DNA of 64,000 nt from CALMEC01 sp964628685 (GCA_964628685.1 CAZVNM010000005.1:124001-188000), one strand, 5' to 3'. Positions 16,599-25,491 are shown, counted from the stretch's first letter. The notes: generated by a model not told the origin, from the letters alone. Numbers and translations: made by a program.

Positions 16599-17123
16599 GT
16601 GAACACCCGGGCGCATCCGGTCCAGGTGGTCGTGATGGGTGTGAGCGGGGTGGGGAAGTCGAGCGTTGCGCGGGCGATTCGGGACCGCACGGGGTGGGCC
16701 TTCGTCGAGGCCGACGACCTCCATTCGCCGACGAGCATCGCGAAGATGACCGCCGGGCAACCGCTGACCGCCGAGGATCGCCGGCCGTGGTTGCTGACCA
16801 TCCGCGACCGCATGCGTGGCCTGATCGCCGCCGGTGATCCCGCGGTCATCACCTGCTCGGCGCTCCAACGGGTCCACCGGGACCTCCTGCGCGAGGCCGG
16901 ACCGCAGGTCTTCTTCCTGCATCTGGTCGCCGACGAGGCGACCCTCGCCGAACGCGTCCGCAGGCGACACGACCACTTCATGCCGCCGTCCCTCCTTCGC
17001 AGCCAGTTCGAGACGCTCCAACCGCTGGAGGACGACGAACCGGGGGTCGTCATCTCCGTGGAGTCGCCGTTTGCGCAGGTGCTCGCGGAGAGCCTGGCGG
17101 CACTCGGCATCCCGCCGCGGTAG
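16599..17123 (+). CDS. gntK: Gluconokinase
   Basis: This kinase phosphorylates D-gluconate to 6-phosphogluconate for the pentose phosphate or Entner-Doudoroff route. The 174 residues show the P-loop MGVSGVGKSSVARAI, the substrate motif VEADDLHSPTSIAKMTAGQPL, ITCSALQRVHRDLLR and HFMPPSLLRSQFETLQPLE, all standard for GntK. GTG 16599 has GGGGAGG nine bases upstream. It is divergent from the hypothetical/MarR pair, so that regulator might control it, which is untested. Confidence 0.93.
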   Translation: MNTRAHPVQVVVMGVSGVGKSSVARAIRDRTGWAFVEADDLHSPTSIAKMTAGQPLTAEDRRPWLLTIRDRMRGLIAAGDPAVITCSALQRVHRDLLREAGPQVFFLHLVADEATLAERVRRRHDHFMPPSLLRSQFETLQPLEDDEPGVVISVESPFAQVLAESLAALGIPPR

Positions 17124-17433
17124 GAGGGAGGCGCTCCATGAGCGGCCTCCGCGGGTGCGCCCCGACGTGGAAACGTCGCCGGGGCGGTCCCGAGCGGCTG
17201 ACCGCGCCGGGTGCCGGTCCGCTCCCATCCGCGGTGCTCTGCGGTGCGCGAGGGGGGTGGGGCAGATGCTGATCGCCGGCTGTGGCAATGAGTTCGACTC
17301 GGTGGTGGAGAACGTCGCACCGTCCACCGCCGCGACGGCGGGCCCCGGTCCGTCGGATGCATGGGCTGGAGGTCCCGGGGCGGGCGACATGCGGTCCGAC
17401 CCCGGACCGCGTCGTCGCCGCCGCGTCGCTTGC
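17124..17433. other. Intergenic stretch without a recognised gene
   Basis: About 310 bases between gluconokinase and mqnE. I see no supported gene or repeat here. Short open frames on the minus strand are shadows of no recognised protein. A weak hairpin (GGAGGCGCTCC region near 17130) could terminate gntK transcription. Confidence 0.5.
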
Positions 17434-17439
17434 TACCGT
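17434..17439 (+). promoter_or_regulatory. Leaderless -10 element of mqnE
   Basis: TACCGT, seven bases before ATG 17447; no ribosome site lies between. Confidence 0.55.
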
Positions 17440-17446
17440 TCCGCAC

Positions 17447-18538
17447 ATGGTCGACACACTTCTGGCTCGCGCAATGGACGGTGAGCGCATCAGCGCCGCC
17501 GAGGCCGTCACCCTCTACAACGAGGCGCCCCTGGAGGATCTGGGCCGCGCCGCGGATGCCGCCAGCCGCCGCCGGCACGGCGACGAGGTGACCTACAACG
17601 TCAACGCGCACCTCAACCCCACGAATATCTGCGTCGTGGGCTGCGGTCTCTGCGCGTTCGCGGTGTGGACCGAGAAGGACGAGCGCGCCTACGCCTACAG
17701 CGTCGACCAGCTGGTCGACCGGGCCACGACCTACACCGACCTCGGCATCACCGAGCTCCACATCGTGGGCGGCATGACCCGCGAGTACAACCTGGAGTAC
17801 TACGAGGACCTCTTCCGCGAGCTCAAGGCCGCGCTTCCCCAGGTGTCGCTGACGGCGCTCACCGCCGTGGAGGTCGACTTCCTGGCCCGCCTGGCCAAGA
17901 TCAGCTCGCAGGAGGCGCTCGAGCGCACCATCGCCGCCGGCCACGACACCATGCCGGGCGGCGGGGCCGAGGTCTTCAGCGCCCGCGTGCGCAAGATCAT
18001 CGCCGGGCGCAAGGTGCCCGCCGAGACGTGGCTGCAGGTGCACCGCGAGGCCCACGGCCTGGGCCTTCGCACCAACGCGACCCTGCTCTTCGGCCACTTC
18101 GAGACGCCGGACGAGCAGGTCGAGCACATGCAGCTCCTGCGCGACCTGCAGGACGAGACCGCCGGCTTCCAGGCCTTCATCCCGCTGCCGTTCCTGCCCG
18201 GCAACACCGAGTTCGCCTATCTGCCCGGGCCGTCCCGGGAGGAGAAGCTCCGCACCATCGCGGTCGCGCGGCTCTTCCTGGACAACTTCCCGCACATCAA
18301 GGGCCACTGGGTCATGCTGGGCGAGGAGATCACCTCGGAGGCCCTCACCTACGGTCTGGACGACCTCTCCGGCACCCTCACCGAGGAGCGCATCGCGCAC
18401 GCCACCACGGTCGACACGCCGCTGGGCCTCACCCAGGACCGCATCCGCCAGCTCGTCACGTCGGGCGGCAAGATCCCGGTGGAGCGCAACACGCTCTACG
18501 GACGGGTGGAGCGGGACAAGCTGGCCGCCACGGCCTGA
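17447..18538 (+). CDS. mqnE: Aminodeoxyfutalosine synthase MqnE (radical SAM)
   Basis: MqnE joins the MqnA product to the adenosyl part of SAM, making aminodeoxyfutalosine in the futalosine route to menaquinone. The 363 residues carry the radical-SAM cluster motif NICVVGCGLCAF with Cys62, Cys66 and Cys69. The MqnE-type blocks ELHIVGGMTREYNLEYYEDL and LTALTAVEVDFLA and the later PLPFLPGNTEF follow. The cluster motif is CX3CX2C, as in the family. The VVGCGL spacing residues and AVWTEKDERAYAY are less typical, so the related MqnC role cannot be excluded entirely. No other mqn genes are in the window. Confidence 0.88.
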   Translation: MVDTLLARAMDGERISAAEAVTLYNEAPLEDLGRAADAASRRRHGDEVTYNVNAHLNPTNICVVGCGLCAFAVWTEKDERAYAYSVDQLVDRATTYTDLGITELHIVGGMTREYNLEYYEDLFRELKAALPQVSLTALTAVEVDFLARLAKISSQEALERTIAAGHDTMPGGGAEVFSARVRKIIAGRKVPAETWLQVHREAHGLGLRTNATLLFGHFETPDEQVEHMQLLRDLQDETAGFQAFIPLPFLPGNTEFAYLPGPSREEKLRTIAVARLFLDNFPHIKGHWVMLGEEITSEALTYGLDDLSGTLTEERIAHATTVDTPLGLTQDRIRQLVTSGGKIPVERNTLYGRVERDKLAATA

Positions 18539-18729
18539 CTGGCCCGGTGAGGTGAACGCCTCGGATGTCCCCGCCCCGCGGGGCATCGGCGGCGTGCATC
18601 GGGTGATGCCGGGGCGCCCCGCCGGGTCCGTTATGGGCGGCCGGTGACGGGTCTCGTCGGATACCCCGAGGCGGGGCACGCGCGGGGCACCGACTCATGG
18701 AGATGCCTCGCGGGCAACGCCTGCGTTCC

Positions 18730-19565
18730 GGCTCCACGCAAGCCCGGTGCCTGACACCTAGCTTGCATCACCCCGGCCCCGGATGACGGGAAGGGTGAGC
18801 CCACGCGGGGCACCGACACATGGTGATGCCTCGCGGGCAACGCCGGCGCTTCCAGGAATCCGGCTCCGCGCAAGCCTGGTGCCTGGCACGTAACTTGCAT
18901 CACCCCGGCCTCATCGGACGGGAACGGTGAGTCCACGCGGGGCGGCGACGCCTGGAGGATGCCTTACCGGGGAACGCCTGCGCTCCGGCTCCGGCTCCGC
19001 GCAAGCCTGGTGCCTGGCACGTAACTTGCATCACCCCGGGCCTCATCGGACGGGAGCGGGTGAGTCCACGCGGGGCACCGACACATGGTGATGCCTCGCG
19101 GGCAACGCCGGCGCTTCCAGGAATCCGGCTCCGCGCAAGCCTGGTGCCTGGCACGTAACTTGCATCACCCCGGGCCTCATCGGACGGGAGCGGGTGAGTC
19201 CACGCGGGGCACCGACACATGGTGATGCCTCGCGGGCAACGCCGGCGCTTCCAGGAATCCGGCTCCGCGCAAGCCTGGTGCCTGGCACGTAACTTGCATC
19301 ACCCCGGCCTCATCGGACGGGAACGGTGAGTCCACGCGGGGCGGCGACGCCTGGAGGATGCCTTACCGGGGAACGCCTGCGCTCCGGCTCCGGCTCCGGC
19401 TCCGCGCAAGCCTGGTGCCTGGCACGTAACTTGCATGACGCGGGGCGCGCCCGGATGACGGGAAGGGGAGCCCATGCGGGGCACCGACACATGGTGATGC
19501 CTCGCGGGCAACGCCTGCGCTCCGGCTCCGCGCAAGCCCGGTGCCTGACACACGGCTTGCGTCAT
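18730..19565. repeat. Seven tandem units of about 132 bp with a 29-bp palindromic core
   Basis: Each unit holds one copy of a 29-bp element at 18738-18766, 18870-18898, 19001-19029, 19135-19163, 19269-19297, 19406-19434 and 19532-19560, so the spacing is 126-137 bp. The core has outer arms GCAAG and CTTGC, inner arms GTGCC and GGCAC about a central T, and four unpaired bases on each side. Between cores are conserved blocks such as ACACATGGTGATGCCTCGCG and AACGCC followed by GGCTCCGCG. Minus-strand open frames run through it but shift phase between units, so I read it as non-coding. Confidence 0.9.
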
Positions 19566-19598
19566 CCGGGCACAGGTTGCCCGGATGACCCGAACGGC

Positions 19599-20417
19599 TC
19601 AGTCCAGGCTGCGGTAGCGCGTTCCCAGGTGGCACAGCCAGACCATCACCAGGCACCAGCCGAGCGTCAGCAGCACCGACCCGATGCCCGCCACCTGCAG
19701 CGGCACCGGCAGGTCGTTGATCTCGAACTGTGGCGCCGCGGGACCACCCACCCCACGGTTCTGCATGTCGACGATCATGGGGGATGGGATGGCCCGGGCC
19801 AGGATGTTGTAGGCGATGTGGATGGACGTCGTTGCGTTTCCCATGCGTCCCACGTCGGCCGCCGCCTCCAGGTTGACCACCGCCTGGACCATGATGTTGG
19901 CCATGAGGCCGATGATCGCCGCCACGGCCGGACTCAGCACGGTGCTGGCCGCGGCCGCCACCAGCATGGTGAACCCGAGGGTCTCGAAGCTCGCCAGGGC
20001 ATGCACGATCAGGGGCCCGTCGATCCCGCGGCCGAGCGCGAGCGAACCCGCCATCGCCGCCACGGTCCACACCGCGAAGCCCGCGGCGAGGGCGGCAAGG
20101 CGCGAGGCCACGCGTCCCAGGGCGATCGCACCGCGGGGGGCCCCAGAGGCCGCCAGGAGCCCCAGGTTGCGTGAGCGGTTGGAGTTCCAGAACGCGCCGG
20201 CCCCCAGGGTGAGCCCCAGGACGAGGCCACCCAGCAGATAGACCGATGCCATCCCGGCACGAAACGCATCGGCGCGCTCCTGCGCGCCCGACTCGGCAAG
20301 GCCCAGGAGCACCGCCGCAAGGACGCCCGCCACACCGAGTGCGACGAACGCCGTGAACCACCACCTGCGGACGACCGAGGCGAGGTCGGCGCGCATCACC
20401 GTCAGCACGTCAGTCAT
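19599..20417 (-). CDS. ABC transporter permease, ABC-2-like
   Basis: This 272-residue protein is the membrane part of an ABC transporter with the gene just upstream. It has about six hydrophobic segments, including WFTAFVALGVAGVLAAVLLG, VYLLGGLVLGLTLGAGAF and VAGIGSVLLTLGWCLVMVWL. The start is ATG 20417, which overlaps the ATPase stop by eight bases (ATGACTGA). The substrate cannot be told. It ends just inside the edge of the 132-bp repeat array. Confidence 0.82.
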   Translation of the reverse strand: MTDVLTVMRADLASVVRRWWFTAFVALGVAGVLAAVLLGLAESGAQERADAFRAGMASVYLLGGLVLGLTLGAGAFWNSNRSRNLGLLAASGAPRGAIALGRVASRLAALAAGFAVWTVAAMAGSLALGRGIDGPLIVHALASFETLGFTMLVAAAASTVLSPAVAAIIGLMANIMVQAVVNLEAAADVGRMGNATTSIHIAYNILARAIPSPMIVDMQNRGVGGPAAPQFEINDLPVPLQVAGIGSVLLTLGWCLVMVWLCHLGTRYRSLD

Positions 20418-21120
20418 CGGTCGCCTCCGGTCGCGCCGGCGTCGCATCGTCGGGACCGTCCGTCACGGGCTCGACCACGTCCTCCTCGTCGTCCTCGTTC
20501 TCGTCGGACCCGCCTTCGAGCACGATGGTCTGTCCCAGCACGTCGGCGAAGTGGCCGGGGTCGTGCGTGGCGACCACCACGAACCCTCCGGCGGTGAGTG
20601 CGCGGTCGATCGCGGCGAACGTCTCGACGAACTCCCAGGGGTCGTCGAGGACGAGCGACGGCGGGTCACCCGCCAGGGCGCAGGCCAGCGAGAGGCGGCG
20701 CATGTCCTCCACGTCCGGTTCACGGTCGTCCCAGCGGGCGCGGTCGAGTCCGGCCGCCGTGAGCGCGCGCTCGGTCCCGTCGGCGTCGCGCCGGCCGGTG
20801 CGCAGGGCCATCACGGCGTCGACGAGCCGTCGCGGGCTGAGCCCCTCGGCGAACGTCCGGCCCTGCGGCCCGTACCCGACCTCGGCGGCCAGGGGTGCGG
20901 CGCCCGGGACGAGCCCGTTCACCTCGATCGCGCCGGACGCGCGGACGAGGCCCAAAAGCGCACGCAGCACCGAGGTCTTGCCCGACCCGCGACGACCGGT
21001 CACGAGGAGGCCCTGTCCGCCCGGCGACTGGACGGTCAGGTCCGTGACCGCCGGCTCGGCGCCGCGTTGGTAGACGACCTCGAGCCCCTCGACGTCGATG
21101 CCGGGGCGCCGGTCAGTCAA
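20410..21120 (-). CDS. ABC transporter ATP-binding protein
   Basis: This 236-residue ATPase has the Walker A GRRGSGKTSVLRALLGL, a Q-loop region VGYGPQGRTF and the Walker B SLVLDDPWE, followed by an H-loop ATHDPGHF. The signature motif is weak (VEDMRRLSLACAL), and the catalytic Glu position is inside DDPWE, so activity should not be assumed. The tail is very acidic (SDENEDDEEDVVE). The start is TTG 21120, which overlaps the ferredoxin stop by eight bases, the same spacing as the permease-ATPase junction. Confidence 0.82.
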   Translation of the reverse strand: MTDRRPGIDVEGLEVVYQRGAEPAVTDLTVQSPGGQGLLVTGRRGSGKTSVLRALLGLVRASGAIEVNGLVPGAAPLAAEVGYGPQGRTFAEGLSPRRLVDAVMALRTGRRDADGTERALTAAGLDRARWDDREPDVEDMRRLSLACALAGDPPSLVLDDPWEFVETFAAIDRALTAGGFVVVATHDPGHFADVLGQTIVLEGGSDENEDDEEDVVEPVTDGPDDATPARPEATDD

Positions 21121-21352
21121 TCGGCTCGAGGATGATCGCGTCCTGCGGGCATTCGCCGACGACCGCACGCACCTCGTCCACCAGGGCCGGGTCGATCGTG
21201 TCCTCGACCACCGAGGAGAGGTTTGTGTCGTCGTCCACCCGGAAGATCTGCGGCAGATGCGCCTGGCAGACCCGGTTGCCCATGCAGTGTTCGTGGTCGA
21301 CGCGGAGGCGGTGCGCCACCCCGTCGATGTCGATGCGACCCATGCCGGTCAC
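21113..21352 (-). CDS. Ferredoxin, [3Fe-4S]-like
   Basis: This 79-residue ferredoxin resembles actinobacterial single-cluster ferredoxins that often serve cytochromes P450. The cluster ligands are HCMGNRVCQAHLPQIF and ECPQDAI, so the first motif is Cys-X5-Cys with no middle Cys, which suggests a [3Fe-4S] cluster. GTG 21352 overlaps the phosphomannomutase stop (GTGA). No P450 or reductase lies nearby, so its partner is unknown. An ATG at 21343 is another possible start. Confidence 0.85.
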   Translation of the reverse strand: MTGMGRIDIDGVAHRLRVDHEHCMGNRVCQAHLPQIFRVDDDTNLSSVVEDTIDPALVDEVRAVVGECPQDAIILEPID

Positions 21353-22698
21353 CCCCTGATGATCTCGAGGACCTCGTCGCGCCGGCGCTCCATGTCGGCC
21401 TCGGAGACGAGCGACTCCAGGTTGAGGCGGATGAGCGGTTCGGTGTTGGACGAGCGGACGTTGAAGTGCCAGTCGTCGTAGGCGACCGACAGGCCGTCGA
21501 CGCGCGTCTGGGCGCCGTCGGCGTAGCGCTCACCGAGCCGGGCGAACACGCGGTCCGGGTCGGCGACGGTGGAGTTGATCTCACCGGAGATGTGGTACCG
21601 CTCGCGAAAGCCCGCCACCAGCTCCGAGAGGGGCCTGCCGGACTCCGCCAGGAGCTCCATCACCATGAGGGCCGGGATCAGGCCGGAATCGGCGTACGAG
21701 AAGTCCCGGAAGTAGTAGTGGCCGCTGACCTCGCCGGCGAACACCGCGTCCAGCTCGCGCATGCGGCGCTTGATGAAGGCGTGGCCCACCCGGAACTCGT
21801 CGGGGGTCCCCCCGGCCGCGACGATCGCGTCGCGCACCGCCCACGACGCCCGCAGGTCGTAGACGATGGGGGAGGGTCCGGTGCGGCGAAGGATGTGGTC
21901 GGCCAGGAGCGCGGTGAGGAAGTCACCGGGCACGAACTCCCCGCGGTCGTCGATGAAGAAGCACCGGTCGGCGTCGCCGTCCCAGGCGATGCCGATGTCG
22001 GCGCCGTCCGCGCGCACGCGGTCGATGATGAACCGCCGGTTCTCCTCGAGCAGGGGGTTGGGCTGGTGGTTGGGAAAGCGCCCGTCGAGCTCGAGGTAGT
22101 AGGGGACGGCGTCGACGTCCAGTCGGTCGATCACGGCCGGCAGGTAGCGCCCCGCCATGCCGTTGGCGGCGTCCATCACCACGCGCAGGCCGCGGATGCG
22201 CGACGCATCGACCAGGCCGAGGCAGGCGTCGACGAAGCGCTCCAGAAGGCCCGGGTCGTCCGACCGCCCGCCGGGCGTGGCCGCCGGCTCCCCCTGTCCC
22301 GCGACGGCGCGGCGTCCCAGCTCGGCGATGCCGGTGTCACCCGAGAGCGGCAGCGCCCCGGCCAGCACCAGCTTGGCGCCCGTGTAGGCGGGCGGGTTGT
22401 GACTGGCGGTGATGGCGGCGCCGGCGTCGTACCCACCCTCGGCGACCGCGAAGTAGACCATCTCGGTGGCGGCGTACCCCAGCTCGCAGACGTCGGCGCC
22501 CGCCGCACGGGCACCCGCGCAGAAGGCCTCGGCCATCGACGGCGACGACAGGCGGCAATCGTGCCCGACGGCGATCCGGCGGGCATTCGCGATCGCGGGG
22601 AACGCAAGCCCCACCCGCTCCATGCCGGCCTCGTCGATCTCCTCGCCGTACAGGCCGCGGATGTCGTAGGCCTTGAAGACCCCGGGGTCGAGCGTCAT
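21349..22698 (-). CDS. Phosphomannomutase/phosphoglucomutase
   Basis: This 449-residue enzyme of the alpha-D-phosphohexomutase family interconverts hexose 1- and 6-phosphates for sugar-nucleotide synthesis. The four family sites are present: AYDIRGLYG at the start, the phosphoserine loop ITASHNPPAYTGAK, the metal loop AWDGDADRCFF, the sugar loop GEVSGHYYF and the phosphate site VRSSNTEPLIRLN. ATG 22698 overlaps the HIT gene stop (ATGA). Mannose versus glucose preference cannot be decided by eye. Confidence 0.93.
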   Translation of the reverse strand: MTLDPGVFKAYDIRGLYGEEIDEAGMERVGLAFPAIANARRIAVGHDCRLSSPSMAEAFCAGARAAGADVCELGYAATEMVYFAVAEGGYDAGAAITASHNPPAYTGAKLVLAGALPLSGDTGIAELGRRAVAGQGEPAATPGGRSDDPGLLERFVDACLGLVDASRIRGLRVVMDAANGMAGRYLPAVIDRLDVDAVPYYLELDGRFPNHQPNPLLEENRRFIIDRVRADGADIGIAWDGDADRCFFIDDRGEFVPGDFLTALLADHILRRTGPSPIVYDLRASWAVRDAIVAAGGTPDEFRVGHAFIKRRMRELDAVFAGEVSGHYYFRDFSYADSGLIPALMVMELLAESGRPLSELVAGFRERYHISGEINSTVADPDRVFARLGERYADGAQTRVDGLSVAYDDWHFNVRSSNTEPLIRLNLESLVSEADMERRRDEVLEIIRG

Positions 22699-23186
22699 GC
22701 GGCGAAGCCCTCTCTCAGCAGTGCGTAGGTCTCGTCGAGGTGCTGCGGGATGACGCGCGTGTCGCCCACCACCGGCATGAAGTTGGTGTCGCCGACCCAG
22801 CGGGGGACGATGTGCATGTGCAGGTGCTCCTCGATTCCGGCACCGGCAGCGCTTCCCTGGTTCATCCCCAGGTTGACCCCGTGGGGGCGCATGACCGACT
22901 GCACCACGACCTGGCTGGCGCGCATGAGCTCCATCATCTCCGCCGCCGTCGCGTCGTCCAGGTCGGTGAGCCTGGGCACGTGGACGTAGGGCACCACCAT
23001 CAGGTGCCCGTTGTTGTACGGGTAGCGGTTCATGATGACGTAGGCCGTGCGGCCGCGGCGCAGGATATAGGTGGCCTCGTCGTCATCGCGGCGCGGCAGC
23101 GTGCAGAAGACGCACTCGGGACGTTCGGCCGGTTCCTGGGTCACGTAGCTCATCCGCCACGGCGCCCACATGAGGTCGCGTTTCAC
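22695..23186 (-). CDS. HIT-family hydrolase/phosphorylase
   Basis: This 163-residue histidine-triad protein cleaves nucleotide phosphoester or phosphoramidate bonds; it may be an Ap4A phosphorylase of the actinobacterial type. It starts MKRDLMWAPWRMSYV, has CVFCTLPRRDD (likely a metal-binding pair with later residues), NRYPYNNGHLMVVPY and the triad HLHMHIVPRW. GTG 23186 is six bases after a minus-strand TAGGAT, so a leaderless start is likely. It leads the operon with pgm, ferredoxin and the ABC genes. Confidence 0.9.
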   Translation of the reverse strand: MKRDLMWAPWRMSYVTQEPAERPECVFCTLPRRDDDEATYILRRGRTAYVIMNRYPYNNGHLMVVPYVHVPRLTDLDDATAAEMMELMRASQVVVQSVMRPHGVNLGMNQGSAAGAGIEEHLHMHIVPRWVGDTNFMPVVGDTRVIPQHLDETYALLREGFAA

Positions 23187-23192
23187 GGGTCG

Positions 23193-23198
23193 ATCCTA
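23193..23198 (-). promoter_or_regulatory. Leaderless -10 element of the HIT-pgm operon
   Basis: TAGGAT on the minus strand, six bases before GTG 23186. Confidence 0.55.
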
Positions 23199-23236
23199 GA
23201 TGTCCGGCCGGCCCGCGGGCTGCGGCGCCTGTGCGA

Positions 23237-24232
23237 TCAGAGCCAGCGCTTGCGGTGGAAGTACCAGAGGAGCCCGCCGACGAGTGTGACCATGAACCCC
23301 CCGATGAACAGGTTGGCCCACCACTGCCCGGCGAAGGGGAGGTTCTCGGTGTTCATGCCGTAGAACCCGGTCAGGAGCGTCAGGGGGAGCAGGATCGCCG
23401 AGAGCAGCGTCAGGACGCGGATCATCTCGTTCTGGTTGGTGCGGATGACGGCCTCGTTGGTCTCGTCGAGCGCCTCCACGACCTCCTTGAAGTTCTCGAG
23501 CTCGTCCCAGATGCGCTCGTTCTTGTCGACGATGTCGTCGAAGTAGAGCTCCAGGTCGTGCGGCGCGTAGCGTTGGGTGGCGCGCTCGAGGCCGCGCAGC
23601 GTCGGGCGCTGCGGCTTGATGATCTTGCGGAAGTTGATGATCTCCTGCTTGGTCTTTGAGATGTCGCGCACCACCTCCTTGGACCGGTCCTCGAAGATCT
23701 GGTCCTCGATCCACTCCAGCTTGTGCCCGATCTTCCCGAGGATGGGGAAGCAGTAGTCGAACATGCGGTCCACGAGCTCGTAGACCAGGTGGCCGGATCC
23801 CTTGCTCAGGTGCCGGGCGCGCTCCTCCTCCCGTGAGCTGAGCTGTGCCCACAGGGCCGACAGCGGCTTCAGCGGGTCCTTGGGCAGCGTGATCAGCAGG
23901 TCCTCGGCCACGAAGATGTCGATCTCGGCCGCCTGCATCCGCTGGGTGCGCTTGTCGAAGCGCGGAAAGTGCAGAACGATGAACAGGTAGTCGTCGTACT
24001 CGTCGATCTTGGACCGCTGCTGGCGTCGGGAGAGCACGTCCTCGAAGTCCAGCTCGTGGAAGTCGAAGTTGGCCGCCAGCCACTGCGCGTCGATGCTGGT
24101 GGGACTCTCGATGTTGAGCCACGTCAGCCCATAGCCCTCCAGGCGCTGGACGTCGGCGACGGTCCGCTCAGGCGGATGGGCCTTGCGGGCGGTGTCCAGC
24201 CGTGAGCGGCGGATCTTGGGCAGGCTCGCCAT
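23237..24232 (-). CDS. corA: CorA-type magnesium/cobalt transporter
   Basis: This 331-residue membrane protein forms the pentameric CorA channel for Mg2+, Co2+ or Ni2+. The long soluble domain is rich in charged helices (for example KIDEYDDYLFIVLHFPRFD). The C-terminus has two membrane helices, with the selectivity motif GMN in TGFYGMNTENLPF between them and a basic end HRKRWL. ATG 24232 has GGAG five bases upstream, and a TATCCT hexamer 57 bases upstream may be its promoter. Confidence 0.93.
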   Translation of the reverse strand: MASLPKIRRSRLDTARKAHPPERTVADVQRLEGYGLTWLNIESPTSIDAQWLAANFDFHELDFEDVLSRRQQRSKIDEYDDYLFIVLHFPRFDKRTQRMQAAEIDIFVAEDLLITLPKDPLKPLSALWAQLSSREEERARHLSKGSGHLVYELVDRMFDYCFPILGKIGHKLEWIEDQIFEDRSKEVVRDISKTKQEIINFRKIIKPQRPTLRGLERATQRYAPHDLELYFDDIVDKNERIWDELENFKEVVEALDETNEAVIRTNQNEMIRVLTLLSAILLPLTLLTGFYGMNTENLPFAGQWWANLFIGGFMVTLVGGLLWYFHRKRWL

Positions 24233-24316
24233 CGTCGCTCCGTGCGAAGGTCGTGCCGGCGTCGGCGGGGGTTCCCGTCATCCGATCAAGGATAGCCGAC
24301 CGGCGGAGTGCCGCCC

Positions 24317-24979
24317 CTAGTCGGCAAGGCCGTGGCGGTAGGCGTACCGCGTGGCCTCGGTCCGGTTGCTGACGTCCAGCTTCCGGTAGATGTTGGAGAG
24401 GTGGAACTTCACCGTCTGCTCGGTGACGAAGAGCTTGTTGGCGATGTCCATGTTGGACAGGCCCTCGGCCACCAGCCGCAGGATCGAGAGCTCGCGGTCG
24501 GTCAGGTTGCTGAGGGTTCGCGGCTCGGCCGCCGGCGATGCGTGTGCGCCGTCGCCGGACGCCGACGCGTCGGTGCCGACCGTGCCGCCGCGCAGGTGGA
24601 CCGCCCCCTCGACGACCTGCCGGATGGTGGACGGCAGGTCCAGCGGGTTGATCGACTTGACGACGTAACCGTCGGCGCCGCGGCGCAGGGCCTCGTCGAT
24701 GTGGTCCGAGTCGTCGAACATCGAGAGGATGATGACCTTGAGCGTGGGGTGGCGCTCTCGGATGCGCGAGAGCGTCTCGAGCCCGTCGCCGTTGGGCATG
24801 CGCAGGTCGAGGATCACGATGTCCGGGTCGACCTGCGGAATGATCTCGAGCATGGCGTCACCGCTCTGCGCCTCGCCCACGACAGTGATGTCCGGTGCCG
24901 TCTCGAGCGCGCGCTTGATGCCGTCGAGCATCAGCCGATGGTCGTCGGCGATGGCGACGCGCATCATCTGCTTGGTCAC
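24317..24979 (-). CDS. NarL/LuxR-family response regulator
   Basis: This 220-residue regulator has a receiver domain with the acidic pair in AIADDHRLML and the phosphoacceptor Asp58 in VILDLRMPNGDG, then a LuxR HTH domain (LTDRELSILRLVAEGLSNMD, VTEQTVKFHLSNIYRKLDVS). GTG 24979 has GGGAGG five bases upstream. It lies 49 bases downstream of a receiver-only protein on the same strand and near a divergent histidine kinase of the matching HisKA_3 class, so the three likely form one signalling system. Confidence 0.92.
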   Translation of the reverse strand: MTKQMMRVAIADDHRLMLDGIKRALETAPDITVVGEAQSGDAMLEIIPQVDPDIVILDLRMPNGDGLETLSRIRERHPTLKVIILSMFDDSDHIDEALRRGADGYVVKSINPLDLPSTIRQVVEGAVHLRGGTVGTDASASGDGAHASPAAEPRTLSNLTDRELSILRLVAEGLSNMDIANKLFVTEQTVKFHLSNIYRKLDVSNRTEATRYAYRHGLAD

Positions 24980-25028
24980 GCGATCCTCCCGGTTTGCAGG
25001 CCCAGTCTATCGGGGTCCGCGGTCGCCA

Positions 25029-25475
25029 TCAGTCCGCCGGGCGTCCGTGACGCCGGATCGTCGCGACGATGTCGGACGCCGACGCGCCCTTCACGAGGTA
25101 TTCGGCGGCGCCGCTTTCGAGGCCGGCCGCGACCTCCGTCGGCTTGTTGCCGATCGAGAGCAGGACGACCCGCACATCGGGCACCGCCGCCGCGAGGGCC
25201 GCGGTGGCGGCGATGCCGTCCAGCTCGGGCATCGAGACGTCCATCACCACGACGTCCGGGAGCTTCTCGAGGGCCATGGTCACCGCGTCGGTGCCGTTGT
25301 CGGCCTCGCCCACCACGGTGATGTCCGACTCGCGCGCGAGGATCCGTCGAAGGACGCTGCGGAACGCGGCCGTGTCGTCCACCACCATGACGCGGATCGG
25401 TTCGATTGGGGACCGCCCTCCTGGCTGGTGGACATGTCCGCCCCGTCGGGTCCCAGCTCCCGGCGGCGACGGCAC
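25029..25475 (-). CDS. Receiver-only response regulator
   Basis: This protein contains a receiver domain (PIRVMVVDDTAAFR, the phosphoacceptor in VVVMDVSMPELDG, the Lys in YLVKGASASD) and ends right after it, so it has no output domain. The N-terminus is uncertain. GTG 25475 adds about 28 low-complexity residues, while the first in-frame ATG (25388) trims the first strand. A non-standard ATC at 25406 sits about nine bases after AGGAGG. Family length favours a start near 25388-25406. It may compete for or relay phosphate from the divergent kinase. Confidence 0.75.
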   Translation of the reverse strand: MPSPPGAGTRRGGHVHQPGGRSPIEPIRVMVVDDTAAFRSVLRRILARESDITVVGEADNGTDAVTMALEKLPDVVVMDVSMPELDGIAATAALAAAVPDVRVVLLSIGNKPTEVAAGLESGAAEYLVKGASASDIVATIRRHGRPAD

Positions 25476-25491
25476 CGCGCCGACAGTGCTC

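Noticed and set aside
18738..19560. CRISPR array
   Set aside because: The 29-bp repeats and regular spacing look similar at first, but the spacers of about 100 bp are themselves near copies of each other and no cas genes are present.
18631..19565. Minus-strand open frames across the 132-bp array that repeat CQAPGLRGAG-like peptides
   Set aside because: The phase changes between units, no ribosome site is present, and the conserved part is the palindrome rather than the codons.
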